Source: Solen grandis (Eukaryota; Mollusca; Bivalvia; Adapedonta; Solenidae). From it: a DNA stretch of 64,000 nucleotides. Shown piece after piece: positions 24,501 through 57,000 of the stretch. Both the position numbers and the translations under genes were made by a program. The stretch lies in contig CM037782.1 of NCBI GenBank assembly GCA_021229015.1, positions 60,732,387 to 60,796,386 of the forward strand, given 5' to 3'. The notes beneath the pieces were generated by a model, which had not been told where the DNA came from, did no database searches, and saw only the letters and a list, made by a program, of their open reading frames with translations. Each line of letters opens with the position of its first letter. Within the stretch, counting starts at the first letter, position 1.

Positions 24501-26568
24501 ATCTCAGATTTGAACAGAAACGTGTTTTATTTCTTGTTCCATGTACAAATGTACAACTTCATTAAAATAAAATGTACAACTTCATTAAAATAAAAAAAGA
24601 CATAAAACTAAACATATCACAACTATATTTAATAAGTACACTATCACAGTGACAAAAACAATAGTATTAATTCAAGATGAAACAACAAGATATCCTTGTA
24701 AAATTATGCAAAAGAAACCTATTATTTCAGTCAAGCCAGTATTTCATCTCTATTTTTCAGAATGTCAATAAAAACTACATTTACATTTTTTTTTAACATA
24801 TCCCTATGAAACTGATTACTTCACAAAATTTTGGGATCAAAGAAATTTTTATGATATAACAAACAATATATAAGTATCTTCACTACAAAAAACAAAACAA
24901 AATAACAAAAGCAATGATGAGATGGCATAAAATAAAGAAAAATTCTTAAATGAGATATGACAGCATATCTGAAATGATATATTTATTTTTTTAACACTTG
25001 GATGTCTAAGGAGAATAAAGACTTAAGGAAGATGTATTGAGAATTTATGAAGTATTTTAAAATTTATACATATTTCTAGGAATGTTTAGGCCAGAAGTTA
25101 TTGTATGACACACACACACACCTCCTGTCCAAAAGACAACAACCCTAGATTTATATACCCAGCTTAAAGCTGTCTGCTAAGTTATTAACAAAACTGTACG
25201 TACAATGGTTGACTTTTAATATAAAATACCACATATAGTCTGGACAATTAGTGTAAAACTGGACGGAATACGACAAGAACGTAGATACACAGAAAATAAG
25301 TTCTTGCAAAAATATAGTGACTTTAAATAATAGTTAAAATTATTTAATAATATCAGTCTTATAATACATAGTTCATCAATGCATGGTCAATACTGTATAA
25401 TCCTTAGTTTTCATTAAGGGTCATATTTTTGTCAATCTCAAGTATAGTTTTATCTATAGATTCTAATGTAATGAAAAATTTCACATGTTTTCATATATGA
25501 ATTTATGAATATAATATACCCATGAAATCAACTTTATTACATGTCCAACAAAATTTGATTTCAACAAAAAATAAAGATTCTACAGTATTGATTATTTAAA
25601 AAGTATAACTACTTCTTTACCAGAAGAATTTATCACTTGGACAGCTTGTAATACTGAAAACTTTCAGCAAATATATAAAGCCCTTACAGGGACAATGTAC
25701 TTAGAGCCATAACATATTAAATAGAAATGTACAGTTCGATATTTTTACCGTAAAGAGTGGTATGTAAACTTTTAATTTCATTAAGTTTATATAAACTCTT
25801 CATTATAAAACAATTAAAGATTGCAAGTACTTCAAGTTTGGTAAATTAATTAATACCATCCATATTAGGACTGGGGTCCATTTCACGACAAGTAAAGTTT
25901 TAAGATACACATCAATTCATTTTCCTGCACAAATCACCAAAGTTTCAATTTTAACACACTCTGATAAGCTTACCAGATGGGATTTATGTTCGTATGATGT
26001 TATGACATTTCATAAATACAACGTACATAACACATAGTAAATGGTGTGGAAATTGTAGAACAAGGTGTGCGCCGTAACTAGGTAAAAGTTTACCACCTAT
26101 TATAAATGGTTCTCCAAACTTACTGATGAAATAATTCAAATCTCTTGATTCTTTAATTTTCGCAAACGAGCATGCTTCTTTGTTTAAGTTCTAAGAGCAT
26201 TCTGTTTCACACAAAAATGCATGTAAAGTGTTATTAGCAATGCAAGTGTTTACTGATCTTCAGATCTCTTCTAATAAGAGACCCTAAATTCAAATATCCT
26301 TTAAAACAGTGGGTCATAAATTTGTCCTTTTGTTTTTACCAAAACAGACATTTCTGTATCACCAGAAATCATAGTCTGTAAAAACATTTCACTAAGTAAC
26401 TGCACCAAACTCATCAAATATCTAAATGAGAAAACAACAATATCTGACAAACTCTTTGTGAAAACAAATTTCATATTCAAGTAGATTTCGACCTCGGCAG
26501 CTACACATTTAACAGCGGTCTGTAAAAATGTAAAGAAATCAGCATATGGAACTGATCACTGATAAGCC
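24501..26568 (-). other. AT-rich region downstream of RSPH10B, possibly its 3' UTR
   Basis: No coding frame. It follows the RSPH10B stop at 26569 on the minus strand and holds many minus-strand AATAAA words (plus-strand TTTATT), so the polyadenylation site cannot be chosen. A 26-bp unit (AATGTACAACTTCATTAAAA) is repeated twice at 24547-24595. Confidence 0.45.
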
Positions 26569-47081
<20,513 letters not shown>

Positions 47082-47270
47082 CTGAAAACAACAACAACAA
47101 CAATATAGCGTCAACAGACAAAGTCAACAGTTGTTGTATTGTAATGGAGTTATACATGTATACCAATTATCAACATATTTGGTCTTCTTGTATTGTTGAG
47201 TTTCTCCCCTCTTCTTGGATGAACCAGCACTTAAGATGAAGTATCTTAAAGCAACTGACCGCTCTCTTAT

Positions 47271-48030
47271 TAAAACAAGAGGGCCATGATGGCTGTGGAT
47301 CGCTCACCTGGTATCATTAGGCTATGTAAAATCAAGTGACCCCTGGGGCAGAGCCAATTTTAACCCTAGGGTCATGATTTGAACAATCTTAGTAGAGGTC
47401 TATTAGCCCATGTTACATACCACATATCTAAACTCCAGGCCTTGTTGTTTCGAAGAAGAAGATTTTTCAAGTTTTTTTTTCTATATAAGCCAAATTTGAT
47501 CCCCGGGCCATGATTTGAACAAACTTGGTTGTGATCTACTAGACAATGCTGCACACCAAATATCTAAACCCCAGGCCTCGAGGTTTCTGAGAAGATATTT
47601 TTCAAGTTTTTCCTATATTAGCCTATGTTAAATCAAGTGATCCCTGTGGCGGGGCCAATTTTGACCCCAGGGTCATAATTTGAACAATCTTGGTAGAGAG
47701 TCATAAGATCATGCTACATACCAAAATCAAAAGGCTAGGCTTTGTGGTTTCGGAGAAGAAGATTTTTAAAATTTTCATTTTTAAAATCTATTTTAGCTCC
47801 TGTGACCTAGATTTTTGACCAATCAAAATAATTTTAACAACTTTGGTAAAGGGTCCCATAATGAACATTCCTGTGAAGTTTTATCAAAATCCAGTGGGTA
47901 GTTTAGAAGGAGATGTTGTTTAAAGAAATTGTTGACGACGGTCGCACGGACGCACGAGACGCACGCACGCCGGACAAAAGGCGATCAGAAAAGCTCACTA
48001 TGAGCACGTTGTGCTCAAGTGAGCTAAAAA
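47271..48030 (+). mobile_element. Pearl-like family A, copy 3
   Basis: AACAAGAGGGCCATGATGG and CGCTCACCTGG start it. The core has about two to three diverged units (AAGAAGATTTTTCAAGTTTT). CGCACGGACGCACGAGACGC follows, then the hairpin GAGCACG/TGTGCTC with GTGAGCTAAAAA. It lies between RSPH10B exon 1 as seen here and the N gap. Confidence 0.84.
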
Positions 48031-48079
48031 TCAGGTGGAGAGATTTAAAAGTTTTTGATGATTACAGATCTAGGTTAGA

Positions 48080-48683
48080 TTAACCCTTGCCATGCTAAAT
48101 GTCTGAATCGGACTCATTCTTTCTTCATTTGGACTGTACCATTAGTTGTTCATGGTGAAAATTTATTGACTGAATAACAAAAAGGGCAGACCAAGATCAC
48201 ACTTCACATACACGCAGGCTGGTCTGCACTGTAGACTGCACACGGATGTGCAGGTTGATCTTGGTCTGCACTGTAGACTGCACACGGATGTGCAGGTTGA
48301 TCTTGGTCTGCACTGTAGACTGCACACGGATGTGCAGGTTGATATTGGTCTGCACTGTAGACTACACACGGATGTGCAGGCTGGTCTTTGTCTGCACTGT
48401 AGACTGCACATGGATGTGCAGGTTGATCTTGGTCTGCACTGTAGACTACACACGGATGTGCAGGTTGATCTTGGTCTGCACTGTAGACTACACACGGATG
48501 TGCAGGTTGATCTTGGTCTGCACTGTAGACTACACACGAATGTGCATGTTGATCTTGGTCTGCACTGTAGACTACACATGGATGTGCAGGCTGGACTTGG
48601 TCTTCACTGTAGACTGCACATGGATGTGCAGGTTGATCTTGGTCTGCACTGGTCGCAAAGGCAGTCACAATTGTAAGAGTTAA
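48080..48683 (+). repeat. 42-bp minisatellite, ten copies, inside a MITE
   Basis: The MITE flanks TTAACCCTTGCCATGCTAA and TTGTAAGAGTTAA surround ten 42-bp units (48221-48640), each carrying GATCTTGGTCTGCACTGTAG. Because 42 is divisible by three, several frames stay open on both strands and give false 140-150 residue repeat proteins. Confidence 0.9.
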
Positions 48684-49786
48684 GACTTGTCCAAGTGCAA
48701 ATTACTAGAACCCTAGAGCCATCGAGAAGGATTGTTTAAACATGTTTTTTCAACGTTATATGAATAAATTTAGCCTTAACTTCAAATAGGCTCATTTTGA
48801 TGCATAGGCAAACAGAGCAGACCCAGATCAGACTGTTCCTACCAGGGTGTCCTCTGTTTATACAAAATTGTAGCTCAGTTTCTACACAGTCTGTGTGGCT
48901 ACAGAAGAATCATTGTTTCATAATACCATTTTATATTCAGTGAATTAATATTCATCAAGTCATATTTTTGCACATGAATATTCATGAGGAAAAGGGTTAC
49001 TGTAAATGACTAAAATATAGTTTGACTGGGTTGGAAATAGAAACCAAGGCTGATATAAAGTAACGACAGAATTACATTCACTGCAAATATAAATGTAATT
49101 GCATTGTGGAAATGTAAACCAAATAACTTAATTGCATAAATATTTATGGAATGTAATGAAAATGGAAAACTAACATATCAATGTCTATAATTAAAGAAAC
49201 TTTATCCAGGTAATATGTGAAGTGTAACATGAATAGAATTGACAGAATGGCCATGGATTTATAGAATTTTCCCAGGTATGAAGATATAAAAGATACCTGC
49301 TATGAAATCAATTCATCTTGATGCATGTTCTTAAGCCATAGCTCAGAAATTAATCAATTGATGAATGGTAGAAAGCAAATGTCAGATACTTTTCTAATAT
49401 ATTCCTGTTATTTCTATGCTATCTGATGGTGAATTAATATCAGTAGGACACTTTCATTTTCCCAAAGTCAATGAACTCCCCATGGACAAATACTAGCACT
49501 GAGTATTGTTTATAAATGTGGATGCACTTATTTGTACATTTTTTTTCCTACAAAGTGTGTGTCTTTAACTAGAAATTAAGGGGAGACCATCCACTGTGGT
49601 TATGAGAAAAAAAAAATGAAGAAACTATGATTGCTAAAGATGAAATCATAGCTTTTACAGAATAAGACAGGGCACAATTAAGTATTCCTTTTCAATAATT
49701 TCATCTTATTTTTATACAATTATTGTATATATATGAAATAATATAGTTGGCTTGTTATTCTAGCTTTCACATTGTAATGGAGCGTA
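48684..49786. other. AT-rich region with no exon found
   Basis: Searched by eye on the minus strand for the missing ERI3 (HSGIDD block) and RSPH10B (extra MORN) exons; none seen. One ATGAATATTCATGAGG palindrome lies at 48965. Confidence 0.55.
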
Positions 49787-50000
49787 TTAACCCTTTCCCT
49801 CATAGAGGACACCATGAAAAGACCTATGCGAACAGCATAAAACCAGATCAGCCTGCGAGTAACTCGCAGGCTTATCAGGTTTTATGCTGTTCGCTGCTCC
49901 TCAGTGGTCTGGAAATGAGGATTTTGTAATTAAATTTGGTAAGGTTTAACTGTGGTTTTCTGCAGATCAGGCTTTATGTGATACCTATTGAGTGTGTCAA
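49787..50000 (-). mobile_element. Palindromic-core MITE, copy 4, cut by the N gap
   Basis: TTAACCCTTTCCCTCATAGA at the left. The central palindrome is present with one extra change. The right end is lost in the gap. Confidence 0.9.
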
Positions 50001-50100
50001 NNNNNNNNNNNNNNNNNNNNNNNNNNNNNNNNNNNNNNNNNNNNNNNNNNNNNNNNNNNNNNNNNNNNNNNNNNNNNNNNNNNNNNNNNNNNNNNNNNNN
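50001..50100. other. Assembly gap of 100 N
   Basis: Exactly 100 N, the conventional placeholder for a gap of unknown size. The left edge cuts a palindromic MITE copy (49787-50000) about 27 bases before its expected end. The exons missing from both ERI3 and RSPH10B should lie around here. Confidence 0.99.
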
Positions 50101-50814
50101 ACTGAGGACAGTATAAACCATGATTAATATCACAGGCTTGAAATTGAACAAAATGTCGGGGGTGTTGAAAGTTTGTTTATTTTCAGTAGCAAGAGATTTG
50201 TCTGTTGACATTGATGACCTCTTGAACTCTGCTATTTGACCTCAAAAGGGACCTTTAAGCGGCCTACTTGGCTCTTGCTCCTGACCTATCAACTTATCCT
50301 GGTGTCATTTGTACCATGTTCTTCAAAACACGATAATACATAACAAAGTTATATAAGCCTGGACACAATTTGCTTGTATAGACTAACTCAAGGACACACA
50401 GTCAGGTGTTACACTATATGCCTATCACCATTTTATATGAAGGCAGAAAAAATTCATATTTCATCATTATGAAATGTTCCTTTTCATTTTTTTCATATTT
50501 GGTTTCCGTCAATGTGTTTAATTTGGAAAAACAATTTAATAATCCGTCAAAAAAAAGTATGATAAAAAATAAGCAGGAACATATTCTTTTACATAACAAT
50601 GATCTAACCTTTACCTCATGAATATTCATGTTTTACCTCATGAATATTCATGTAAAGTTTAAAACCCTATGAGAATTAATCTTCTGGACTTTAAATGGTA
50701 TATGAAACAATGTATAACCTTTTGCCACACAGACTTTGAAGAATTATAAGCTACAACATAAGCAAAGAGAGGAGACACCAGCAAGGTATCAGAACACATT
50801 AGTAAGAGATAAAG

Positions 50815-51054
50815 GGTCCTTTCCCTCATATAGACTCATTTTGACGCACTCAATAGGTATCACATAAAGCCTGATCTGCAGAAGACCACAGTTAAACCTT
50901 ACCAAATTTAATTATAAAGTTCTCATTTCCAGACCACTGAGAAGCAGCTAACAGCATAAAACATGATCAGCCTGCGAGTTACTCGCAGGCTGATCTGGTT
51001 TTATGTTGTTCGCATAGGTCTTTTCATGGTTTCCTCTATGAGGGAAAGGGTTAA
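50815..51054 (+). mobile_element. Palindromic-core MITE, copy 5
   Basis: The right end ATGAGGGAAAGGGTTAA is intact; the left end is eroded (GGGTCCTTTCCCTCAT). It lies opposite to copy 4 across the gap and ends 18 bp below the last visible ERI3 exon. Confidence 0.88.
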
Positions 51055-51071
51055 CAACAGTCTATACTTAC

Positions 51072-54000
51072 ATTTTTAAAAGGTCCCAGTCACCACATGT
51101 AACAAACAAAGACTTTGTATTGGGGTCCAACAATCCATTTTCATCCATCCATTTGTTGAAATTCTGGAATTACAAAATATATTAAGTAAAATAAGCATAA
51201 CTAGAACTATCACTGAAGGTGATTCATACCCCCACCCCCATCTTTGACACAGGATGTATTCACATGACACATAAAACGAATGTTCCCACATAGGATTTGG
51301 GCTTATAAGCATACCAAAAAAAAATATTATCACTAAAGGTGATCAATACCCACACCGGAAGTCTGTCATGTGTAGGAATACAGTTTCAAAAGTTTGCGTG
51401 AGTGAAAGACTACATGTATGTAAGGTTTAAAGTTAGTGTGAGCAATGGTTCAACAGTTTTGGACAATGCTAAAAAGTTTTGACAGACAGACAGATAGACA
51501 TAGAGACACACATACAGACACACAGAAGAAAACAATTTGCCCCCCAAGATCTGTAGCTGAGGAGAATAAAAATGCAGTCTAATTATGGTTCACATCCATA
51601 TTTATTGTTTGCAAAAACCTGTCTTTAAGAATTTACATTGTGGTTTTCTTATGCACTGCACTTCCTCTCATCAAGATCAATCTACATATGAAGTTTCATC
51701 AACCTAGCTACTTTAGTATTGGAGTTATGGTCCGGACAAAATCAAAAGATTAAAAATGACAAAGGGCAATAACTCCTTTCAAAATACATGCAGAGTTATG
51801 GTTCTTATGCACTGCACTTCCTCTCATCAAGGTCTATCTACCTATGAAGTTTCATCAACATAGGTACAGTAGTTTTGGAGAAATGCTCCGAACAAATATT
51901 TGTAGACCAACCGCCGGACCGACCGACCGACCGACGGACCGACCGACGGACGGACCGACCGGGTGACTCCTATATACCCCCCCAAATTTCATTTGTGGGG
52001 GTATAACAATTCAAGTAAAGTTTACATTGACTAACACTGCAAGTTCTGAGGAGGGGATGAGCAGTTTAAATGTATTAAGATAAAAGCTATCATTATAATT
52101 TCGACATCATCTTTTTATTCAATAAAAATATGGTTTTCAGAAACTTTGTAGAGCTTTTTTCATTTATACAAAATGGGCATGTTGAAACTGATCCTTTCAA
52201 TCATCATCATCATTATCATCATTTCATGCAAGAATAATAAAGCAGATGATTTTTGTGATAGTTACTTCTGTAATTCTGCTTTGATAATCAAATAATAAAG
52301 AATTCATATGAAAAAGAAAAGAAAAAAGATTGCTAAAGTTGAATTACCGCAAGTGTCTCCTCCAGATGGGGTTGACCATCTACCATTGACTGCATAATCC
52401 CTGTCAGCTAATAAAAATAGAAAGCCATAATTCATAGAACTTGTATGTCATAGTCAGATTTGAAACAGATTTAAGACAAGAGCTGTCAGTCACAGAGCTC
52501 CAGGGAAGATTTATGCGTATAGGGTAGCATACTCTGTCAATTATTTTGACTTAACTATTTGACCTGACTTGACTATTTGAGTTTACCGTCGCTTCAACAG
52601 TATTTCAGTCATATAGCGACGTCCAGCTAATTACAGGTGGAGGAAGACCCCGAATGCACAGAGGCATCCGGGTAGAACCACAGACCTACCACAAGCCAGC
52701 TGGAAGGCTTCCTCACATGAAAATCCAAATGACCCTGCCGGGATTCGAACCTACGCGGTGAGTGGCTGAGTGAGTGTTAAAGTCAGCGACTTTACCCTCT
52801 TGGCTCAATTATTTTGTCAATTATTTTGAAAGGGGTAATCTGAAAAAACAAAGGGGTATTTAATCAGTATTTTAGGTAAAATAAGGAAAACATACCATAT
52901 AAACTATAATGAAAGGATATTTCACACTCAGATTTTAAAATAAATGAGTGCTTTAAATTTTTTATTTGTCAAATTTTAAAGGGTAAATACCCCAAATATT
53001 CCCCTTATCTAAAGCTCTGACAGCAAGCTTGACTAATCTGCCACTTATAAGGTTAACCAAATTTAGTTCAACAAAATCCTGTATCAGGTAAAATAAATAG
53101 TCTATCAACTAAGTATTTAGAATATACCCTATCATGCAACAAGATATTTTTGTTATGCTCAACATCTTTTAAAAGGAAATGCTGCCATTATCAAAAAATA
53201 ATAATAATCAAAATATTTCTTCAACATTGATTATAAAACACATTTTATTTATACTAATCTCTCTTGATGCTTCCTGAGTTGGACCAGTACTTTGTACTTA
53301 GGAAGGTCTAAAAAACTGCTGTCGTCTAAAGAAACTCAGCCTCCAAATCCATATACTTACTGGTAGTTAACATTTCCACTAGTTTCAATTATATAACATT
53401 TCAAATGTCTAAATGGGTTGAAACATTACAGAAATATTTATATCAATCAACACTATAAAATAAACAAGAGGGCCATGATGGCCCTAGGTCGCTCACCTGA
53501 GAACCAGGTATTAGTGGGAGGAAAAGAAACAGCATGTATCTTATGATATTGTGGAAAATGGGCTCTGCCCTCTGCCAGCCATAAATCGTGTGAGTACTTT
53601 AGACAAGAAGAATTTTCAAATTTGTACTATATAATATACATACACTGTATAAGGAAAATGGACTTAGCTCCCTGGCAGCCATGTTTTTCAACGGATCAAA
53701 ATGATTTGAACAATTTTGGTAGAGATCAGTGACCTAAGGAACATCTGTGCCAAATAACTTTGAAATCCAACCAGTACTTTTGGAGGAGAAGATTTTTGAA
53801 GTTTTTACTATATACATATTAGGAAAACTGGCTCCGCCCCATGGCAGCCATGCTTTTCAATGAATCAAAATAATTGAACAATCTTGATAGAAAGTGACCC
53901 AAGGAACATCTGTGCCAAATAACTTTGAAATCCAGCCAGTACTTTTGACCATGAAGATTTTTCAAATCTGTACTATATTCATATTAGGAAAACGGGCTCC

Positions 54001-57000
54001 ACCCTCTGGCGACCATGTTTTTCAACGGATCAAAATAATTTGAACAATCTTGGTAGAGATCATTGACCTAAGGAACATCTGTGCCAAATTACTTTGAAAT
54101 CCAGCCAGTACTTTTGGAGGAGAAGATATTTGAAGTTTTTACTATATATATATGAGGAAAATGGCCTCCGCCCCTGGCGGCCATGTTTTTCAACGGATCA
54201 AAATAATTTGAACAATCTTGGTAGAGAGTGACCCAAGGAACATCTGTGCCAAATAACTTTGAAATCTTGCCAGTTGTTTTGGAGCAGATTTTCAAAATTT
54301 TCATATGTTTTTTCTTTCCATTGCCATGGCAACCAGTTCTGTATGGAATCAAATTCTTTGAACAACTATGAAAGGGCTTCACCCAAAATCATTCCTGTGA
54401 AGTTTCTTAAGAATTGGCCCAGTGATTTAGGAGGAGATGTCGTTTTAAGTTAAATGTTGACGCCGACATTCATCGGTCACAATAGCTCACCTTGAGCACA
54501 TTGTGCTCAGGTGAGCTAAAATGGAGAAAACAACTCTTAACAATATAAAAATTTCTTTGTGGATAATGTGATTAACTGGAATTATCTTCCTGAAAATGTA
54601 GTGAATGCTGGTTCAGTAGTGACATTCAAAGATACCTTGAAAAGACATCCCCACAATAGAGCTGAGCTCTCTATTCCGTTGTGTAAAACCCAGTATTGGG
54701 ATCTACAACGTACCAATTCAGATTCAGACAAATGGTACTTTATTAAGAAAACTGGAGAATCAAAATGGTAGAATGATAATGGCTCACCTCTGTACAGAAA
54801 GGGGTCAACTCCTTATGAACCCTGGGTTGTACATATTGGTGGAAGACTGCCTCTGTCTCTAGGGTTACAGCATTAATCTTTAGAACTGGGAATTCAATTA
54901 TTTCCTGAAAATAAATGTTTACCAAACTATAACGTTAAAGTACAATAAAATTTTGTGCGAAAAAAAAAGTAATAGCTGGAATATCTAAGGATATAAAAAT
55001 GTATCTTCATAGCCTGGGGCTGTGGACAACAGATGACTTCAAACAAGAAGGATTCTGATAAAATTACAAGCTCAAGCAGGCCGCATCTGCATAGGTTTGG
55101 GCATTGGGCCAGATACTTGTATCAAGGAAAGCAATGACTGAGGAAAAAAGTTTAAAACCTAAACAAGGCAGTTCAAAAGACAGCTATATTCCCTGCCACG
55201 GTTCTTCATTAGATTTTGAAGGTGACTTTTAAGTATCACACTGACCCCAAGCTGGCACAGTCGGAGTGGACATAAAAGTACAGTTTCAGACATTTTGACC
55301 TTCAAGAGAGATTTTCAAAAGTGACCATTACAGTTCTTTTGCGCTACTGTAACACTCTGAACAGAATAATTAATCTGTGGTTACTAGGAATGGAAGAAAA
55401 TGGGAGTTGTTTTAAAACAAGAGGGCCAAGATGGCCATGAATCGCTCACCTGAGAAATATTGTGTTCATTTCCTTTTATAACACATTCATACTGTATACA
55501 AAATCCATGCAGAAGTGCAGTAAAATAATCGTAATTCCACACAAAAATTGTACCTGTGTTTCAAAATTTCATGGTCATAACTATAAAATCAAGGCACCCC
55601 TTGGGTGGGACCAATTTTGACCCAAGAGCCATGATTTGAAAACTTGGTTCAGGTCCACAAGGCCATGTTACATACCAAATACAGTTAAACCTGTATTAGC
55701 TGCAATCTGTATTAAGCGGTCAACCTGTATTTAGAGTCAATTACCAAACTAGAATATTTTTTTTTAATTTAACCTTCATTCAGCAGTCACGTCTGTTAAG
55801 CGGTCACTTTCTCTTGTTCTCTTGACTGACCGCTGAAGACAGGTTTGACTGTATCTAAACCCATGATCTTGTGGTTTCTGACAAGAAGATCTTTTAAAGA
55901 ATCTCCTATATAAATCTATGTAAAATCAAGTGACCCTTTGGGCGGGGCCAATTTTGACCTTAGGCGATGATTTGAACAAACTTGGTAGATGCCTATAAGG
56001 TCATGTAACACACTAAATATCTAAACTATAGGCCTTGTGGTTTCTCAAATTCTGACAAGAAGATTTTTCTAGTTTTTCCTATATAAGCCTATGTTAAATC
56101 AAGTGACCCTTGGGGCAGGGTCAATTTTAACCTCAGGGCTATAATGTGAACAAAGATGGTAGATGTCCGAATACATGTATCTAAACTCTAGGCCTTTTAG
56201 TTTCGACAAGAAGATTTACCTGGTTTTCCTATTAAACCCTTTCCCTCATAGAGGAAACCATGAAAAGACCTATGCGAACAACATAAAACCAGATCAGCCT
56301 GCGAGTACCTCTCAGGCTGATCAGGTTTTATGCTGTTCGCTGCTCCTCAGTGGTCTGGAAATGAGGACTTTATAATTAAATTTGGTAAGGTTTAACTGTG
56401 GTTTTCTGCAGATCAGGCTTTATGTGGTACCTACTGAGTGCGTCAAAATGAGTCTATATGAGGGAAAGGGTTAAAGTCTAAAGATAGCGTGCCAGACTAG
56501 CTGCCACACGCCTTCGGCATATTGTCTCAACGAGATAAACATTTGAACCAAGTTTAATGAAAATCCTCCTAGGGTATAGGAGATGGAGTGGAAATTTTTG
56601 TGTCCACTAATTATCTCCTTTACCCTTTGAAAGATTTTCATGAAACTTGGCTCAAATGTTTATCTCAATGAGTTGATGTGCAGAAGGCATGTGGCAGTGG
56701 AATAATGAGATATTGTGTCATTTCACAGACTATCAAACCCCCCTCTGGTATCTTTTTTTTATGTTAATTATCATGTCTTAATTATCATGAAATTTTGACA
56801 TTTTGTTCATTTATAAGTATGACATCAAGCTGCAATTAAGCTTTTCCATCTACGAGTATATTTTCAAAAATGTGTGGGACTGAGGCAAAATCATTTAGAA
56901 GAAAGTAGACAAATGGGCATCAATATTCAAATCTTTTAAAATATTCAAAGGTCTGGGTTCTCAGTATGAATCTGAACACTGATCTTAATTCAAAGTCCCT

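Larger units (their letters stand above)
55417..56520 (+). mobile_element. Pearl-like family A, copy 5, truncated and twice interrupted
   Basis: AACAAGAGGGCCAAGATGG and CGCTCACCTGAG at the left, with core words AATCAAGTGACCC and GGGGCCAATTTTGACC. It is interrupted by a TA-flanked MITE (55680) and by palindromic MITE copy 6 (56232). No 3' hairpin is found. Confidence 0.78.

Noticed and set aside
48163..48683. Open frames of 138-154 residues with 14-residue repeats on both strands
   Set aside because: They are forced by the 42-bp repeat unit, stay open in several frames and both strands, and lie in a MITE.
49747..56375. Recurrent frames reading NPFPHRGHHEKTYAN (also at 33224)
   Set aside because: They translate the palindromic MITE. 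Identical frames at three loci reflect copy number, not a gene family.
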